Shown here: positions 8,964 to 15,546 of the stretch, piece after piece
Layout of the letters: each line of letters starts with the position of its first letter
Numbering within the stretch: position 1 is the stretch's first letter
Source of the DNA: Candidatus Zixiibacteriota bacterium
GTDB taxonomy: Bacteria > Zixibacteria > MSB-5A5 > SM1-73
Length of the DNA stretch: 28,857 nucleotides
Direction: 5' to 3'
Assembly: GCA_023129805.1 (NCBI GenBank)
Contig: JAGMBK010000006.1
Span: 1 to 28,857, forward strand
Position numbers and translations under genes: made by a program
The notes under the pieces: generated by a model
Told to the model about the DNA's origin: nothing
The model's database searches: none
What the model saw: the letters and a program-made list of their open reading frames with translations, nothing else

Positions 8964-9884
8964 TTATTCCTTCTTGCCATACCAGCATCCTGGCACAGGC
9001 GGTGCGCCTCCCCGGAATAGATATCCTATCAAGGTGACGATATCTCCCAGGTTCACCGCGCAATCGCCGTTGGCATCTCCTGCCTCGGGAATGCATGGAG
9101 GATTGCCCTGCCTATAAAGATAATTAATCAGGTAGGTGATATCACCCAAGTTGACTATGCTATCCGCATTGGCATCTCCCGGCACAGACCGATACACATC
9201 CAGAACGCCCTGATGATACTCGTAAGGAACCAGATCACCCTGCTCATCAGCCAAAAAGTTGAGCACACCAGGAAACATGTAAAACGGCTCTAAACGATCA
9301 GTTGTGGAATCCGGAAGGCAAAACACGTCCACTCCAAATTTGAAAAGGGTTTGATAACTGGGATTTTCCGGAATGGGGTGATTGTATTTGGCTATTCCCA
9401 GAATCTTTATCCACTTGCAGTCAGGCAGGCTGGTGTCACCGGTGTCACCATGGCATTCAAAAAACTCAAAGTTACTTATCAGAGAACCTACGGTGTCGAT
9501 ATAACAATATCGCACCAACATTTCATGCACCAGCACGCTATCTACCACCCAGCATGAATCACCGTGTAAAGAATCGGGACCCACCGTGCAGGTATCTCTC
9601 CACAAAGTATCTATAGCCGTTGCTATGCCAACGCTATCAGTATGGAAGTTGATAAGATCAGGGTTGCCGATGGTGATTAAGAATTGAAATCCAGCAATCG
9701 GCACGTCATTTTTCAACTTCACCTCCACCTCAGTAAAATTACCCGGATAGGAAGGTGTATAAGCGATAGCAATGTGCGCCAACGTGTCCCGCACCTGGGC
9801 ACAAACTCTGTCTACTGCGAGGCCGGAAAAGATAAAGGTCACAACCAGGAGGATAAAAATCCTCTTGAAGTTTCTGCTTGTCAT
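8964..9884 (-). CDS. Small secreted cohesin-like protein with C-terminal dockerin pair
   Basis: 306 residues. The signal peptide is MTSRNFKRIFILLVVTFIFSG followed by LAVDRVCAQ, cleaved after CAQ. About 35-225 is a cohesin-like beta-sandwich (FTEVEVKLKNDVPIAGFQFLITIG) carrying several Cys residues. Residues 234-300 form a dockerin-like domain with two calcium loops (PGDANADSIVNLGDITYLINYL and AGDANGDCAVNLGDIVTLIGYL, each with DxNxDxxxNxxD spacing), then GGAPPVPGC and a charged tail. Unlike the three upstream paralogues it lacks the C-terminal sorting domain, so it may bind to another surface protein through the dockerin. AAGGAG lies about 6 nt before the ATG. A short possible leader ORF overlaps the start by ATGA, and a 10-bp hairpin sits directly before the ribosome site. 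Confidence 0.85.
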   Translation of the reverse strand: MTSRNFKRIFILLVVTFIFSGLAVDRVCAQVRDTLAHIAIAYTPSYPGNFTEVEVKLKNDVPIAGFQFLITIGNPDLINFHTDSVGIATAIDTLWRDTCTVGPDSLHGDSCWVVDSVLVHEMLVRYCYIDTVGSLISNFEFFECHGDTGDTSLPDCKWIKILGIAKYNHPIPENPSYQTLFKFGVDVFCLPDSTTDRLEPFYMFPGVLNFLADEQGDLVPYEYHQGVLDVYRSVPGDANADSIVNLGDITYLINYLYRQGNPPCIPEAGDANGDCAVNLGDIVTLIGYLFRGGAPPVPGCWYGKKE

Positions 9885-9955
9885 TCCCCTCTCCTTGTAT
9901 AAAGGTTTGGAAAAACCATTCTCTTTAAACCTTTATCAACCGCCTCTTTGGTCAT
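9881..9955 (-). CDS. Possible 24-residue leader ORF
   Basis: ATG at 9955 follows GAGAGGAGGA, and the frame ends at a TGA (9883..9881) that overlaps the ATG of the next gene in an ATGA. The peptide begins MTKEAVDKGLKRM and has no known family. A hairpin (9899-9936) lies within it. The SD-like sequence is too close to the ATG for an ideal ribosome site, so this may be chance. Confidence 0.25.
   Translation of the reverse strand: MTKEAVDKGLKRMVFPNLYTRRGE
9899..9936 (-). promoter_or_regulatory. 10-bp hairpin next to the ribosome binding site of the 8964-9884 gene
   Basis: ATAAAGGTTT (9899-9908) pairs perfectly with AAACCTTTAT (9927-9936). On the minus-strand mRNA the stem ends 2-3 nt before AAGGAG. 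Such a position could modulate ribosome access. Confidence 0.4.
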
Positions 9956-10204
9956 TCCTCCTCTCAACAAAACCAGCCAACTAAACAAATCTATTTTGTC
10001 TTTTCAAGTGTTTTATTATATTAATTCTACTTACAGCCCCAAAACTCTAATTTCGCAGAGCCAGAACAATCTTTGTCTCGAGAGTAAGAAAGCTTCGCTT
10101 GCCTCAAAACTACCGTCTGAAACCTTAAACCATGTTGAGTGTTTTTAGGTTTTCAAATTGTCTGACCTGATTCAGAGAGTTAGCTTCTTTCCTCTTTCAT
10201 GTCT

Positions 10205-10233
10205 AATATACATCACTACCGTAAGTTTGTCAA
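10205..10233 (-). promoter_or_regulatory. Sigma70-type promoter with long leader to the dockerin gene
   Basis: A perfect TTGACA (10233..10228), a 17-nt spacer and TATATT (10210..10205) read leftward. The nearest same-strand gene starts at 9884, giving a leader of about 310 nt. This is one of the best promoter matches in the window. Confidence 0.65.
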
Positions 10234-10400
10234 TAGAAAAATTGAGTTTTTTTGAAAAAAATTTGAACATGGCTATTTCGGCATTTCCAGGAACTTTGTC
10301 CCCAAATTCCTCTCCTCACTTCAGAACACCACCTAAAACTTTCACACAGAGCCGAGATGAGGCAAGAAATATGCCAATTACCCGTCCATCTGTCGATGCT

Positions 10401-10448
10401 AAAAAACACCTCCAGAGTTAGATGCCCAAAGATGCGTCTTCTCTAACT
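10401..10448 (-). terminator. Hairpin plus T-run, minus-strand terminator candidate
   Basis: AGTTAGA (10416-10422) pairs with TCTAACT (10442-10448), with partial inner pairing. On the minus strand a run of six T (10406..10401) follows about 9 nt after the stem. This would end transcripts coming from the PP-loop gene or from an RNA encoded in 10450-11000. Confidence 0.35.
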
Positions 10449-10820
10449 GCTTCAGTGACTTACGTATGCGCCCTGGGTCAAAAACGCAGGCTTACTGTCT
10501 GAGGAACCACAAGTCATTATCCACAATCGGCTGAAGATAAAGGTCTTAGGTCTTCCGCCCGTGGCTGTAACCCGAGTGGCTGCAGAGAAGATCTCTTTCT
10601 GAAACGACCCGGGGAAAGACCATTATATAGACCCAGAAGCCCTGCCTGGGTTGTAACCCATTGTTATTAAACGGGGAAACATCCATTTCCGCTAAATTCT
10701 TATCGCTTTGGGAATGCTCTTAGAAATCGTTCGAACTTTGGCTGGTGATATGCAGATACTTTCAAAGAAATTGCACAAATATTCATCTATCTCCAGAAAC
10801 GATGAAAGCGTCCACTTAGT

Positions 10821-10846
10821 GTTGCCGGTTGCTCCAACCCGGCAAC
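10821..10846. repeat. REP-like hairpin
   Basis: GTTGCCGG (10821-10828) and CCGGCAAC (10839-10846) form an 8-bp stem, extended inward by TTG/CAA. It is isolated in non-coding DNA. Confidence 0.45.
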
Positions 10847-11004
10847 AACTGCTGGTTGGTGAGTGCTTCTTGCTATTTCTGCAGTCGAGGTTCAATCAGG
10901 GCTGGAATGAAAGCTTCCACTGGCTCAAAAGACTGGGTGTGCACAGATAAAACCTGATGTGGCGTATCGACAAGAAATATCACATCAGCAGAAGGCGGAG
11001 AACG

Positions 11005-12012
11005 TCAAACCCCTATTCGAAAAGAGGAAAGCAGAGAGTCATCCATCGGGTTTGCCTCAATCAATCCAAATTCAGAAGGCGAATCCAGCCACACTCTCAC
11101 TGGGAGGCTTCCAGAGCACTTTCTGTCACAATACCTGGCACACACTCCTGCCGCTAAATTCTGATTCTCCCGGCTGGGCTCCCCCAAAAGAAGCACATAG
11201 GTGCTTTTGAATCCATGCGCCGTGAATTTTGGCTCGTGGTGAAGTGAAAGCCCCATCAGGGTTTCATTCTCTTTTTGATCTCTTCCGGCGATTATTTTAG
11301 CTCCGGTGGTGACTCTGAAATGCCTTCCCACTTTCAGGAGGGTGATATGTCTTAAGGAATCCTCACCATGTTCAAAGGACTCTTTCACCCTTCGGGCAAA
11401 ACTCTCATCAGTTAAAAGACAGCCTCCAGCAGGAGTGGGGAAATCATCGATCTCATATCTTCGGGCTAAAGCCAATTGTGGCTTTCTGGATCTTCCCTTA
11501 ATGTCCAGAAGTTTGTTCCGATCCACCACTCCCTCTTTTTCCATTATGGTGGGCTCTAAAAGCCTGGCAGACAGGGGTCGCAACACCTTCCCCTTCAAGC
11601 CCGACTCTCTTTCTATTAAATTCATTGCATCTTTTCTTTGAGACACGGGCCTTTCTCCTAACACTTCCCCGGTGAAGACAAAATCCGCTCCCTCCTCTTC
11701 CATAACCTCTTTGGCTCTGCTGAAAAGGAATATGCGGCAATCTATACACGGATTCATATTCTTCCCATACCCATGCTTGGGATTTTTCACAATTTCTAAG
11801 TAATCTTCTCCCCCATATATTCTTCTTATGGGTATACCAAATTTCTCTGCCGTCAAGTCAGAGTAACACCTCCCTTTGCTATCGCAGGTACAAAAAGGGG
11901 TCTTCATATTCAAGGCGACAACCTCAAATCCCAAATCTAACATCATCTTCACCGCCAGGATGCTATCCAATCCGCCGGAGAGAAGTGCGATTGTTTTTCT
12001 TTTTTTCATCAT
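11005..12012 (-). CDS. PP-loop ATPase, MnmA/ThiI-like tRNA sulfurtransferase family
   Basis: 335 residues from the ATG at 12012 (a second ATG follows at once). The upstream GTG at 12093 would put 27 residues on repeat DNA and is rejected. The PP-loop SGGLDS is at residues 12-17, so the enzyme should adenylate its substrate with ATP. Two Cys sites match the layout of thiouridine synthases: NPCIDCR (C89, C92) and TPAGGCLLTD (C198), which in MnmA carry the persulfide and attack the activated uridine. Further Cys clusters are FCTCDSKGRC (41-49) and VCARYCDRKC near the C-terminus, which may bind metal. The reaction is inferred as sulfur transfer to a tRNA base; the exact base is uncertain. It stands alone, with repeat-rich DNA on the 5' side and non-coding DNA after the stop. 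Confidence 0.8.
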   Translation of the reverse strand: MMKKRKTIALLSGGLDSILAVKMMLDLGFEVVALNMKTPFCTCDSKGRCYSDLTAEKFGIPIRRIYGGEDYLEIVKNPKHGYGKNMNPCIDCRIFLFSRAKEVMEEEGADFVFTGEVLGERPVSQRKDAMNLIERESGLKGKVLRPLSARLLEPTIMEKEGVVDRNKLLDIKGRSRKPQLALARRYEIDDFPTPAGGCLLTDESFARRVKESFEHGEDSLRHITLLKVGRHFRVTTGAKIIAGRDQKENETLMGLSLHHEPKFTAHGFKSTYVLLLGEPSRENQNLAAGVCARYCDRKCSGSLPVRVWLDSPSEFGLIEANPMDDSLLSSFRIGV

Positions 12013-12497
12013 TTTTCCAAAGAGCTCTGAAAAACTCAAATAGAAAAGGTTTTGTGTTCGGCTTCGGCCTTCGGTCTGTCTTCGACTCCGCACTTCGTCC
12101 TGCCCTTCGGTCCTGAGACCTCAGGGTCGAAGGAAGATCGCTTAGACTCAAGGAGAGCTCAGGGTCGATGGCTCACCACCCTGAGCGGAGTCGAAGGGCT
12201 GGAGTGTCCCGCCTTTGGCGGGACCTTAAACTTGTTGAAAGAGAACGAACTTCTATCTGGTTCACCTGAAGGTGAACACTCCAAATTCTCCTTTCTCAGC
12301 AGTTCTTCATCAGATCTCACAAACCTTTATCGACCCAAAAAAAGTCCTCCGTCACCATTTATCTATCTGAGAGGGGGGCAGGAACTCAGAGTAGAGTATA
12401 ATGGGACGGAGGAGAATCTTTAAATCCGACCTTACGTTTTATATAACGAGGCAGGTAAGTTTTTTGTTGTAGTTTTTTACCTCAAGGACAAGTCTCC
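12013..12497. repeat. Mosaic of dispersed palindromic repeats
   Basis: No gene seen. 12050-12225 is built from segments of the CTTCGAC...GTCGAAG repeat family, including CTGAGCGGAGTCGAAGGG (12181-12198) followed by CTGGAGTGTCCCGC. The same order recurs at 26133-26163. The block ends with the palindrome TCCCGCCTTTGGCGGGA (12207-12223). At about 12260 is a further hairpin (GGTTCACCTGAAGGTGAAC). The stretch 12290-12497 is featureless apart from a weak hairpin. Confidence 0.6.
12207..12223. repeat. Palindrome TCCCGCCTTTGGCGGGA, 'empty' copy
   Basis: A 7-bp stem with a 3-nt loop. The identical sequence, split by a 27-nt insertion, occurs at 24924-24967, and the same palindrome in the opposite orientation at 18576-18592. 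Confidence 0.7.
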
Positions 12498-13076
12498 TTA
12501 TTCAGATAGAAGTTGATCGACCCTGCTTAATACGAAAGGATCGTCCCACTTTATCGCTCCCTGCACCTTCCATCTTATCACCCCTTTTTTGTCCAAGAGA
12601 AATGAGCTGGGTATGGCTCGCGCCCAGTATCTTTGTCCTAACGCTCCTCGCTGGTCTAACAGCACCGGGAAGCTCATCTGGTAACTTGCCACAAAGGAGG
12701 CTACTTTGGAGAGAGAAGCTCTGTCCACACTTACCGCCAAAACCTCAAACCCCCTGTCTTTTCGCAACTGATACAGCCTCTCTAATGAAGGAATCTCCAT
12801 TCTGCAGGGAGAACACCAGGTAGCCCAGAAATTCAAAAGGACCACTTTTCCTCTAAAATCGCTTAAGCTGATCTTTTCTCCACCCAAGTCCGGCAAGGAG
12901 AAGTGGGGAGCTAAAAATCCCTCCTGAGGAGATTCCTTCTCCCCCTGTGTGCTGGATATTTCACTTTTTTTCTTGTCCGGGTTGGATTCCTTTTTCCCCT
13001 CACAACCCACCAATCCAACAACAAATAAAGGCGCTATCACTACAAGCAAAACTCGCAACAATGATCTTTTGGGCAA
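12498..13076 (-). CDS. TlpA/ResA-family thiol-disulfide oxidoreductase, lipoprotein
   Basis: 192 residues starting at a TTG (13076) with AAAGGA 4 nt upstream and a second AAGGAG further back. The N-terminus MPKRSLLRVLLVVIAPLFVV ends in the lipobox LVGC (C25), so it should be a lipid-anchored exported protein. A charged linker (27-52) leads to an AhpC-TSA/thioredoxin fold. APHFSLPDLGGEKISLSDFRG and VVLLNFWATWCSPC carry the redox CxxC at C88-C91, followed by the conserved cis-Pro segment near RAIPSSFLLD. The family reduces disulfides of extracytoplasmic proteins, typically for cytochrome c maturation, but no ccm genes are nearby. It lies directly downstream of the DUF1573 gene but has its own promoter, with a terminator between them. 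Confidence 0.92.
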   Translation of the reverse strand: MPKRSLLRVLLVVIAPLFVVGLVGCEGKKESNPDKKKSEISSTQGEKESPQEGFLAPHFSLPDLGGEKISLSDFRGKVVLLNFWATWCSPCRMEIPSLERLYQLRKDRGFEVLAVSVDRASLSKVASFVASYQMSFPVLLDQRGALGQRYWARAIPSSFLLDKKGVIRWKVQGAIKWDDPFVLSRVDQLLSE

Positions 13077-13119
13077 CGAATCCTTTCTCCTTATTTATAT
13101 ATCACCTCAGCTTTTCACA

Positions 13120-13148
13120 AACATAAGGCTTTGTTTTCAAGGTATCAA
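13120..13148 (-). promoter_or_regulatory. Sigma70-type promoter of the TlpA-like gene
   Basis: TTGATA (13148..13143), 17-nt spacer, TATGTT (13125..13120), about 44 nt before the TTG start. Confidence 0.55.
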
Positions 13149-13194
13149 CAGAAAAATTTTAGCTTCATGATAAAAGAGATGAGCCGAATACATG

Positions 13195-13228
13195 AAAAAG
13201 CCCCTCCTCCCATGAGAGGATAAGGGCT
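13195..13228 (-). terminator. Rho-independent terminator of the DUF1573 gene
   Basis: On the minus strand, AGCCC with an inner TCCTC pairs with GAGGA/GGGGCT around an ATG-containing loop, and TTTTT (13199..13195) follows at once. It lies 30 nt after the stop at 13258 and is the most classical terminator in the window. Confidence 0.7.
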
Positions 13229-13257
13229 GATCAGCTTAAAAACAATAATCTCCTATT

Positions 13258-14022
13258 TTATTTCTTCCCTTTCTTAGCCGTAGCATCCGTACTAATCCCT
13301 TTTACCACCGGCACGGTGAGTCTGAATTTGGTCTTATCTTTGGATTTCGCTTCCAGGGTGATCGATTTTCGGAATTGCTCGTCCTCTCTATCTTTTTCTA
13401 GTTCAACTTTAAGCTTGGCTTCCTTTCCAGGTTTTAATTTGGAACGGGATAGTTTTACCTTTTTGAAAAAGTGGGGAGGAATCGATACTATTGTCAGTTC
13501 CATCTCCTCCTCAGTGGTATTTTTGATCTTGGTCTCAAGCTTGCGTCTCTTCTTCTTCTCAATAGGTCCGAAATCCAAAGTAGGGGGATTAGCGGTTAAC
13601 TTGAGCACCGAATCGGTGGGTTCCACCACCGCTGTCTTGAAGGAGATTCGGACTCGTCCCAAGGTGGTATCATTGGTGGTAACTGTGGCGCTTTTGTTTC
13701 CTTTACTTCCCGCCTTCCCCGAAGTATAAATCAATTCGATCCAAGTGCTGTCACCGGCAGCAAGCTCCGTCTTGGTAAGTGGAGCCTTTGTGCACCCTCA
13801 CCCGGGCCTCACCTTTTCTATCTTTAAGGTGTCTGTGCCCACATTCTTGACCAGATAGTGATGACTGAGGGCACTTCTGGGTGGAGCGTAACCAAAATCA
13901 AACACGGTCTCCGGAATCAAAAGCTTTGGTCCCTCAGCCTGATCAGCCTGTGTCTGATGTATGAAGCTTCCCGCAAGATACCAAAGGAAGAAAATCAAAA
14001 CCAGCCGGATTGCGCTCTTCAT
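13258..14022 (-). CDS. DUF1573 protein with in-frame UGA at the first Cys of its CGC motif (candidate selenoprotein or nonsense mutant)
   Basis: 254 residues if the UGA is read. The start at 14022 is preferred over 14034 and a TTG at 14055 because GGAGGAGAGA sits directly before it. A signal peptide (MKSAIRLVLIFFLWYLAGSF) is followed by a DUF1573 domain (ETVFDFG...HYLVKNVGTDTLKIEKVRPG). At residue 75 the frame meets TGA (13800..13798), then continues GCTKAPLTKTELAAGDSTW...ATVTTNDTT in the same frame. DUF1573 proteins have CGCT here, so the TGA replaces the first Cys. The frame after it is intact for 179 codons, with a second Ig/ASH-like domain (about 120-235) and a Lys-rich tail. TGA is an ordinary stop elsewhere in the window, for example after the PilW- and PilX-like genes. 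Either selenocysteine insertion giving a UGC redox motif, or a recent point mutation or sequence error, explains this. Promoter and terminator are both recognisable. Confidence 0.75.
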
Positions 14023-14064
14023 TCTCTCCTCCATTTTAGGACTTCTATAGGCCAACTTTAAATA

Positions 14065-14092
14065 AATATACTTTAAATCCGTTTTATGTCAA
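14065..14092 (-). promoter_or_regulatory. Sigma70-type promoter of the DUF1573 gene
   Basis: Perfect TTGACA (14092..14087), 16-nt spacer, TATATT (14070..14065), about 43 nt before the chosen ATG. A well-formed promoter argues that the UGA-containing gene is still expressed. Confidence 0.65.
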
Positions 14093-14327
14093 CTCTTTTT
14101 AGAAGTTTTACGAAAAATTGTTCATCTTTTTTGAATTTTAGAAAAATATTTTAAGATTTATCTTAAATCGCCAATAAATAACTTAGTTTTTTTCCGTTCG
14201 GTCTTTTTAGCAGGTTATATTTAATCTCCAGCAGAGGACCTAAAACAACTCTGTTCCAGTTAGGTCTCTGACTTCTGAAGCCTAATGCAAATCAAAGAAG
14301 GCTATCTCAAAAAAGAGGGGTAGATTG

Positions 14328-14350
14328 GTAGCCGCAACCTTCAGGTTGCG
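14328..14350 (+). repeat. GTAG-footed REP-like palindrome
   Basis: GTAG (14328-14331) is followed by CGCAACCT / AGGTTGCG (14333-14350, 2-nt loop). A GTAG foot next to a small palindrome is the known layout of REP elements handled by Y1 (RAYT) transposases. No such transposase is in the window. Confidence 0.55.
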
Positions 14351-14455
14351 TATTAGGGGGGAAAATCAATATAAGATTTTCGCCCAAACAAGCAGCCACC
14401 AAAATCCAAGTTTTCGGGTAGCCTGTTAAAGCTGGCGGCAGAAATGTTTTTGCAA

Positions 14456-14484
14456 CCAGAACCTAACTTAAGTTAGGTTTCTGG
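14456..14484. repeat. Palindrome with core AACCTAACTTAAGTTAGGTT
   Basis: A perfect 20-bp core palindrome (14460-14479) is extended by CCAG / CTGG with one extra T. A longer perfect version lies at 23032-23069. Confidence 0.65.
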
Positions 14485-14503
14485 TCTCCTCTCCCTACCC
14501 CTA

Positions 14504-14550
14504 GGTGGATGTTATCAACCACCACATTGCCATGGGACGATTACATCCCA
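14504..14550. repeat. Two-hairpin repeat, left copy beside the UDG-like gene
   Basis: GGTGGATGTTATCAACCACC (14504-14523) and TGGGACGATTACATCCCA (14533-14550) are adjacent hairpins. A related pair in the same order is at 15248-15292, on the other side of the gene. The first modules match at 18 of 20 positions. Confidence 0.6.
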
Positions 14551-14572
14551 CTGGTAGCAGAAAGTTGATTAA

Positions 14573-15205
14573 TCACCTAGCATATTTCATAAGTTCCCAG
14601 ATACTTTCTTCTGTCTTTTTTATTATTTCTTTTGCTTTACGTGTCCAGATCAGATTATTTTGCGGAGATGGGTGCAGTAAGTTAATAATTTCTATTTCAG
14701 TTTTTCTCTTCTCCCGCCAACCCTTAACCCAATCTTCAACATCTTTCCCAAGTGCAAGAATGAATTTAGGTTTATCATTTATTATATGATCAAGTTCTCC
14801 ACTTAGCCACTGGTCTGCACATTTGATAGCATTCGCATGTTTAAATTCGGTAAATCCCTTTTTAGGCGCACCTGTAAAACATTTATGCAGGTGTGTCCAA
14901 TATGTCTTTTGAGATATTGTGGCATACAAACCCTCCTTGTCATTTTCTGTAAGGTAATTTTTCATAAATCCTGCTATTCGCCTTATCAAGAGTTTGGGGA
15001 TTGCTTCTGTTTCAAAAAGCTTTTCACGATTTCCTTCATATTTTTCATATTGGGGTAACCATCGAACAGTAGGGTCTCTTGAAATCATAATTCCTAAAAT
15101 TTCATCTGGAGGCGGAATCAAAGCAATTTTCCCATTCTTTTTTAAAACACAGTCGCTTGGGCAGCCGTTTTTGTTTATTGTGTTAAAATATCCTTTAAAA
15201 TCCAT
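14573..15205 (-). CDS. Uracil-DNA glycosylase superfamily protein
   Basis: 210 residues. The start is firm: AAGGAGG lies 4-5 nt before the ATG. The fold is recognised from ordered motifs: an active-site-like ILGIMISRDPTVRW (about 37-50), THLHKCFTGAPKKGF (about 108-122), a CADQWLSGELDHII helix, the strand KFILALGKDVEDW, and the C-terminal LLHPSPQNNLIW, which corresponds to the HPSP DNA-intercalation loop of the superfamily. It should bind or excise damaged bases in DNA, but the catalytic residue of classic families is not certain, so the substrate is left open. Its A/T-rich sequence and Lys/Asn/Ile-rich product differ from the neighbours. Related hairpin repeats on both sides suggest later acquisition. 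Confidence 0.72.
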   Translation of the reverse strand: MDFKGYFNTINKNGCPSDCVLKKNGKIALIPPPDEILGIMISRDPTVRWLPQYEKYEGNREKLFETEAIPKLLIRRIAGFMKNYLTENDKEGLYATISQKTYWTHLHKCFTGAPKKGFTEFKHANAIKCADQWLSGELDHIINDKPKFILALGKDVEDWVKGWREKRKTEIEIINLLHPSPQNNLIWTRKAKEIIKKTEESIWELMKYAR

Positions 15206-15247
15206 AAGTCCTCCTTAATTCTTCATCCAAATGGTACCTTGCTCCTG

Positions 15248-15292
15248 GGTGAATGTTATCATCCACCCTACTTCTGTGGGATGATAATCCTG
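15248..15292. repeat. Two-hairpin repeat, right copy beside the UDG-like gene
   Basis: GGTGAATGTTATCATCCACC (15248-15267) followed by TGGGATGATAATCCTG (15277-15292). Same order and orientation as 14504-14550, separated from it by about 700 bp that holds one gene. It also lies in the leader of that gene. Confidence 0.6.
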
Positions 15293-15342
15293 TGGATCCA
15301 ATTGAACAATCTTACGGGGAGCAAAAATCGACTTAATTAAAT

Positions 15343-15546
15343 TTACTTTCCATAGCACTGGATGAACCTTTCTATGGACCTATCAAAAGTTTTTTCCACC
15401 TCATCTGGAAACAAGCAAGCGGGAAGTTCCTTCATCCGCCAGTGATATTGGATACATTCACAACAGATACCTTTACGGCTACATGGCTCATAGGTGCAGT
15501 TGCATCTGATCAAATTCTTTTCCACGTCACAATCTCTTTTTTTCAT
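15343..15546 (-). CDS. DUF6485-type small cysteine-rich protein
   Basis: 67 residues with nine Cys in a pattern that looks metal-binding: [21 protein letters not shown] followed by [12 protein letters not shown], then [23 protein letters not shown] recognise this as the DUF6485 family, whose function is unknown; zinc or iron-sulfur binding is inferred from the Cys spacing. No signal peptide, so cytoplasmic. Its ATG overlaps the TGA of the MFS gene (ATGA), and AAGGAGGAGAC precedes it inside that gene, so the two are translationally coupled. This small-gene position in an operon with a radical SAM enzyme and a transporter is notable. Confidence 0.85.
   Translation of the reverse strand: MKKRDCDVEKNLIRCNCTYEPCSRKGICCECIQYHWRMKELPACLFPDEVEKTFDRSIERFIQCYGK

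Larger units (their letters stand above)
9956..11004. other. Long non-coding region between dockerin and PP-loop genes
   Basis: Apart from the leader elements and the promoter at 10205-10233, it holds a hairpin plus T-run at 10401-10448 and a hairpin at 10821-10846. The stretch 10450-10700 is rich in short complementary segments (for example GGGTTGTAACCC) without a coding frame I trust. It matches no RNA family I can recognise (not tmRNA, RNase P or SRP RNA by their conserved motifs). An unrecognised non-coding RNA is possible. Confidence 0.4.
14093..14572. other. Intergenic region with three palindromic repeats
   Basis: No gene seen. It contains a GTAG-footed REP-like hairpin (14328-14350), a 20-bp core palindrome (14456-14484) and the left two-hairpin repeat beside the UDG-like gene (14504-14550). 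14093-14200 is very A/T-rich. Confidence 0.5.

Noticed and set aside
10450..10700. tmRNA, RNase P RNA, SRP RNA or cobalamin riboswitch
   Set aside because: None of their conserved motifs was found on either strand.
10692..10950. Short frames of 67 and 80 codons on opposite strands
   Set aside because: They overlap each other and a hairpin, with no ribosome site or recognisable family.
12013..12093. GTG start adding 27 residues to the PP-loop protein
   Set aside because: The added residues lie on repeat DNA and precede the normal family start MKKRKTIALLSGG.
13316..13729. Plus-strand frame of 137 codons opposite the DUF1573 gene
   Set aside because: It is the mirror of a Lys/Glu-rich coding strand, has no family features and no ribosome site.
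13762..13788. Canonical SECIS element just after the DUF1573 UGA
   Set aside because: A stem exists, but its loop lacks the conserved G residues and the spacing pattern is not convincing, so it is not listed as a feature.
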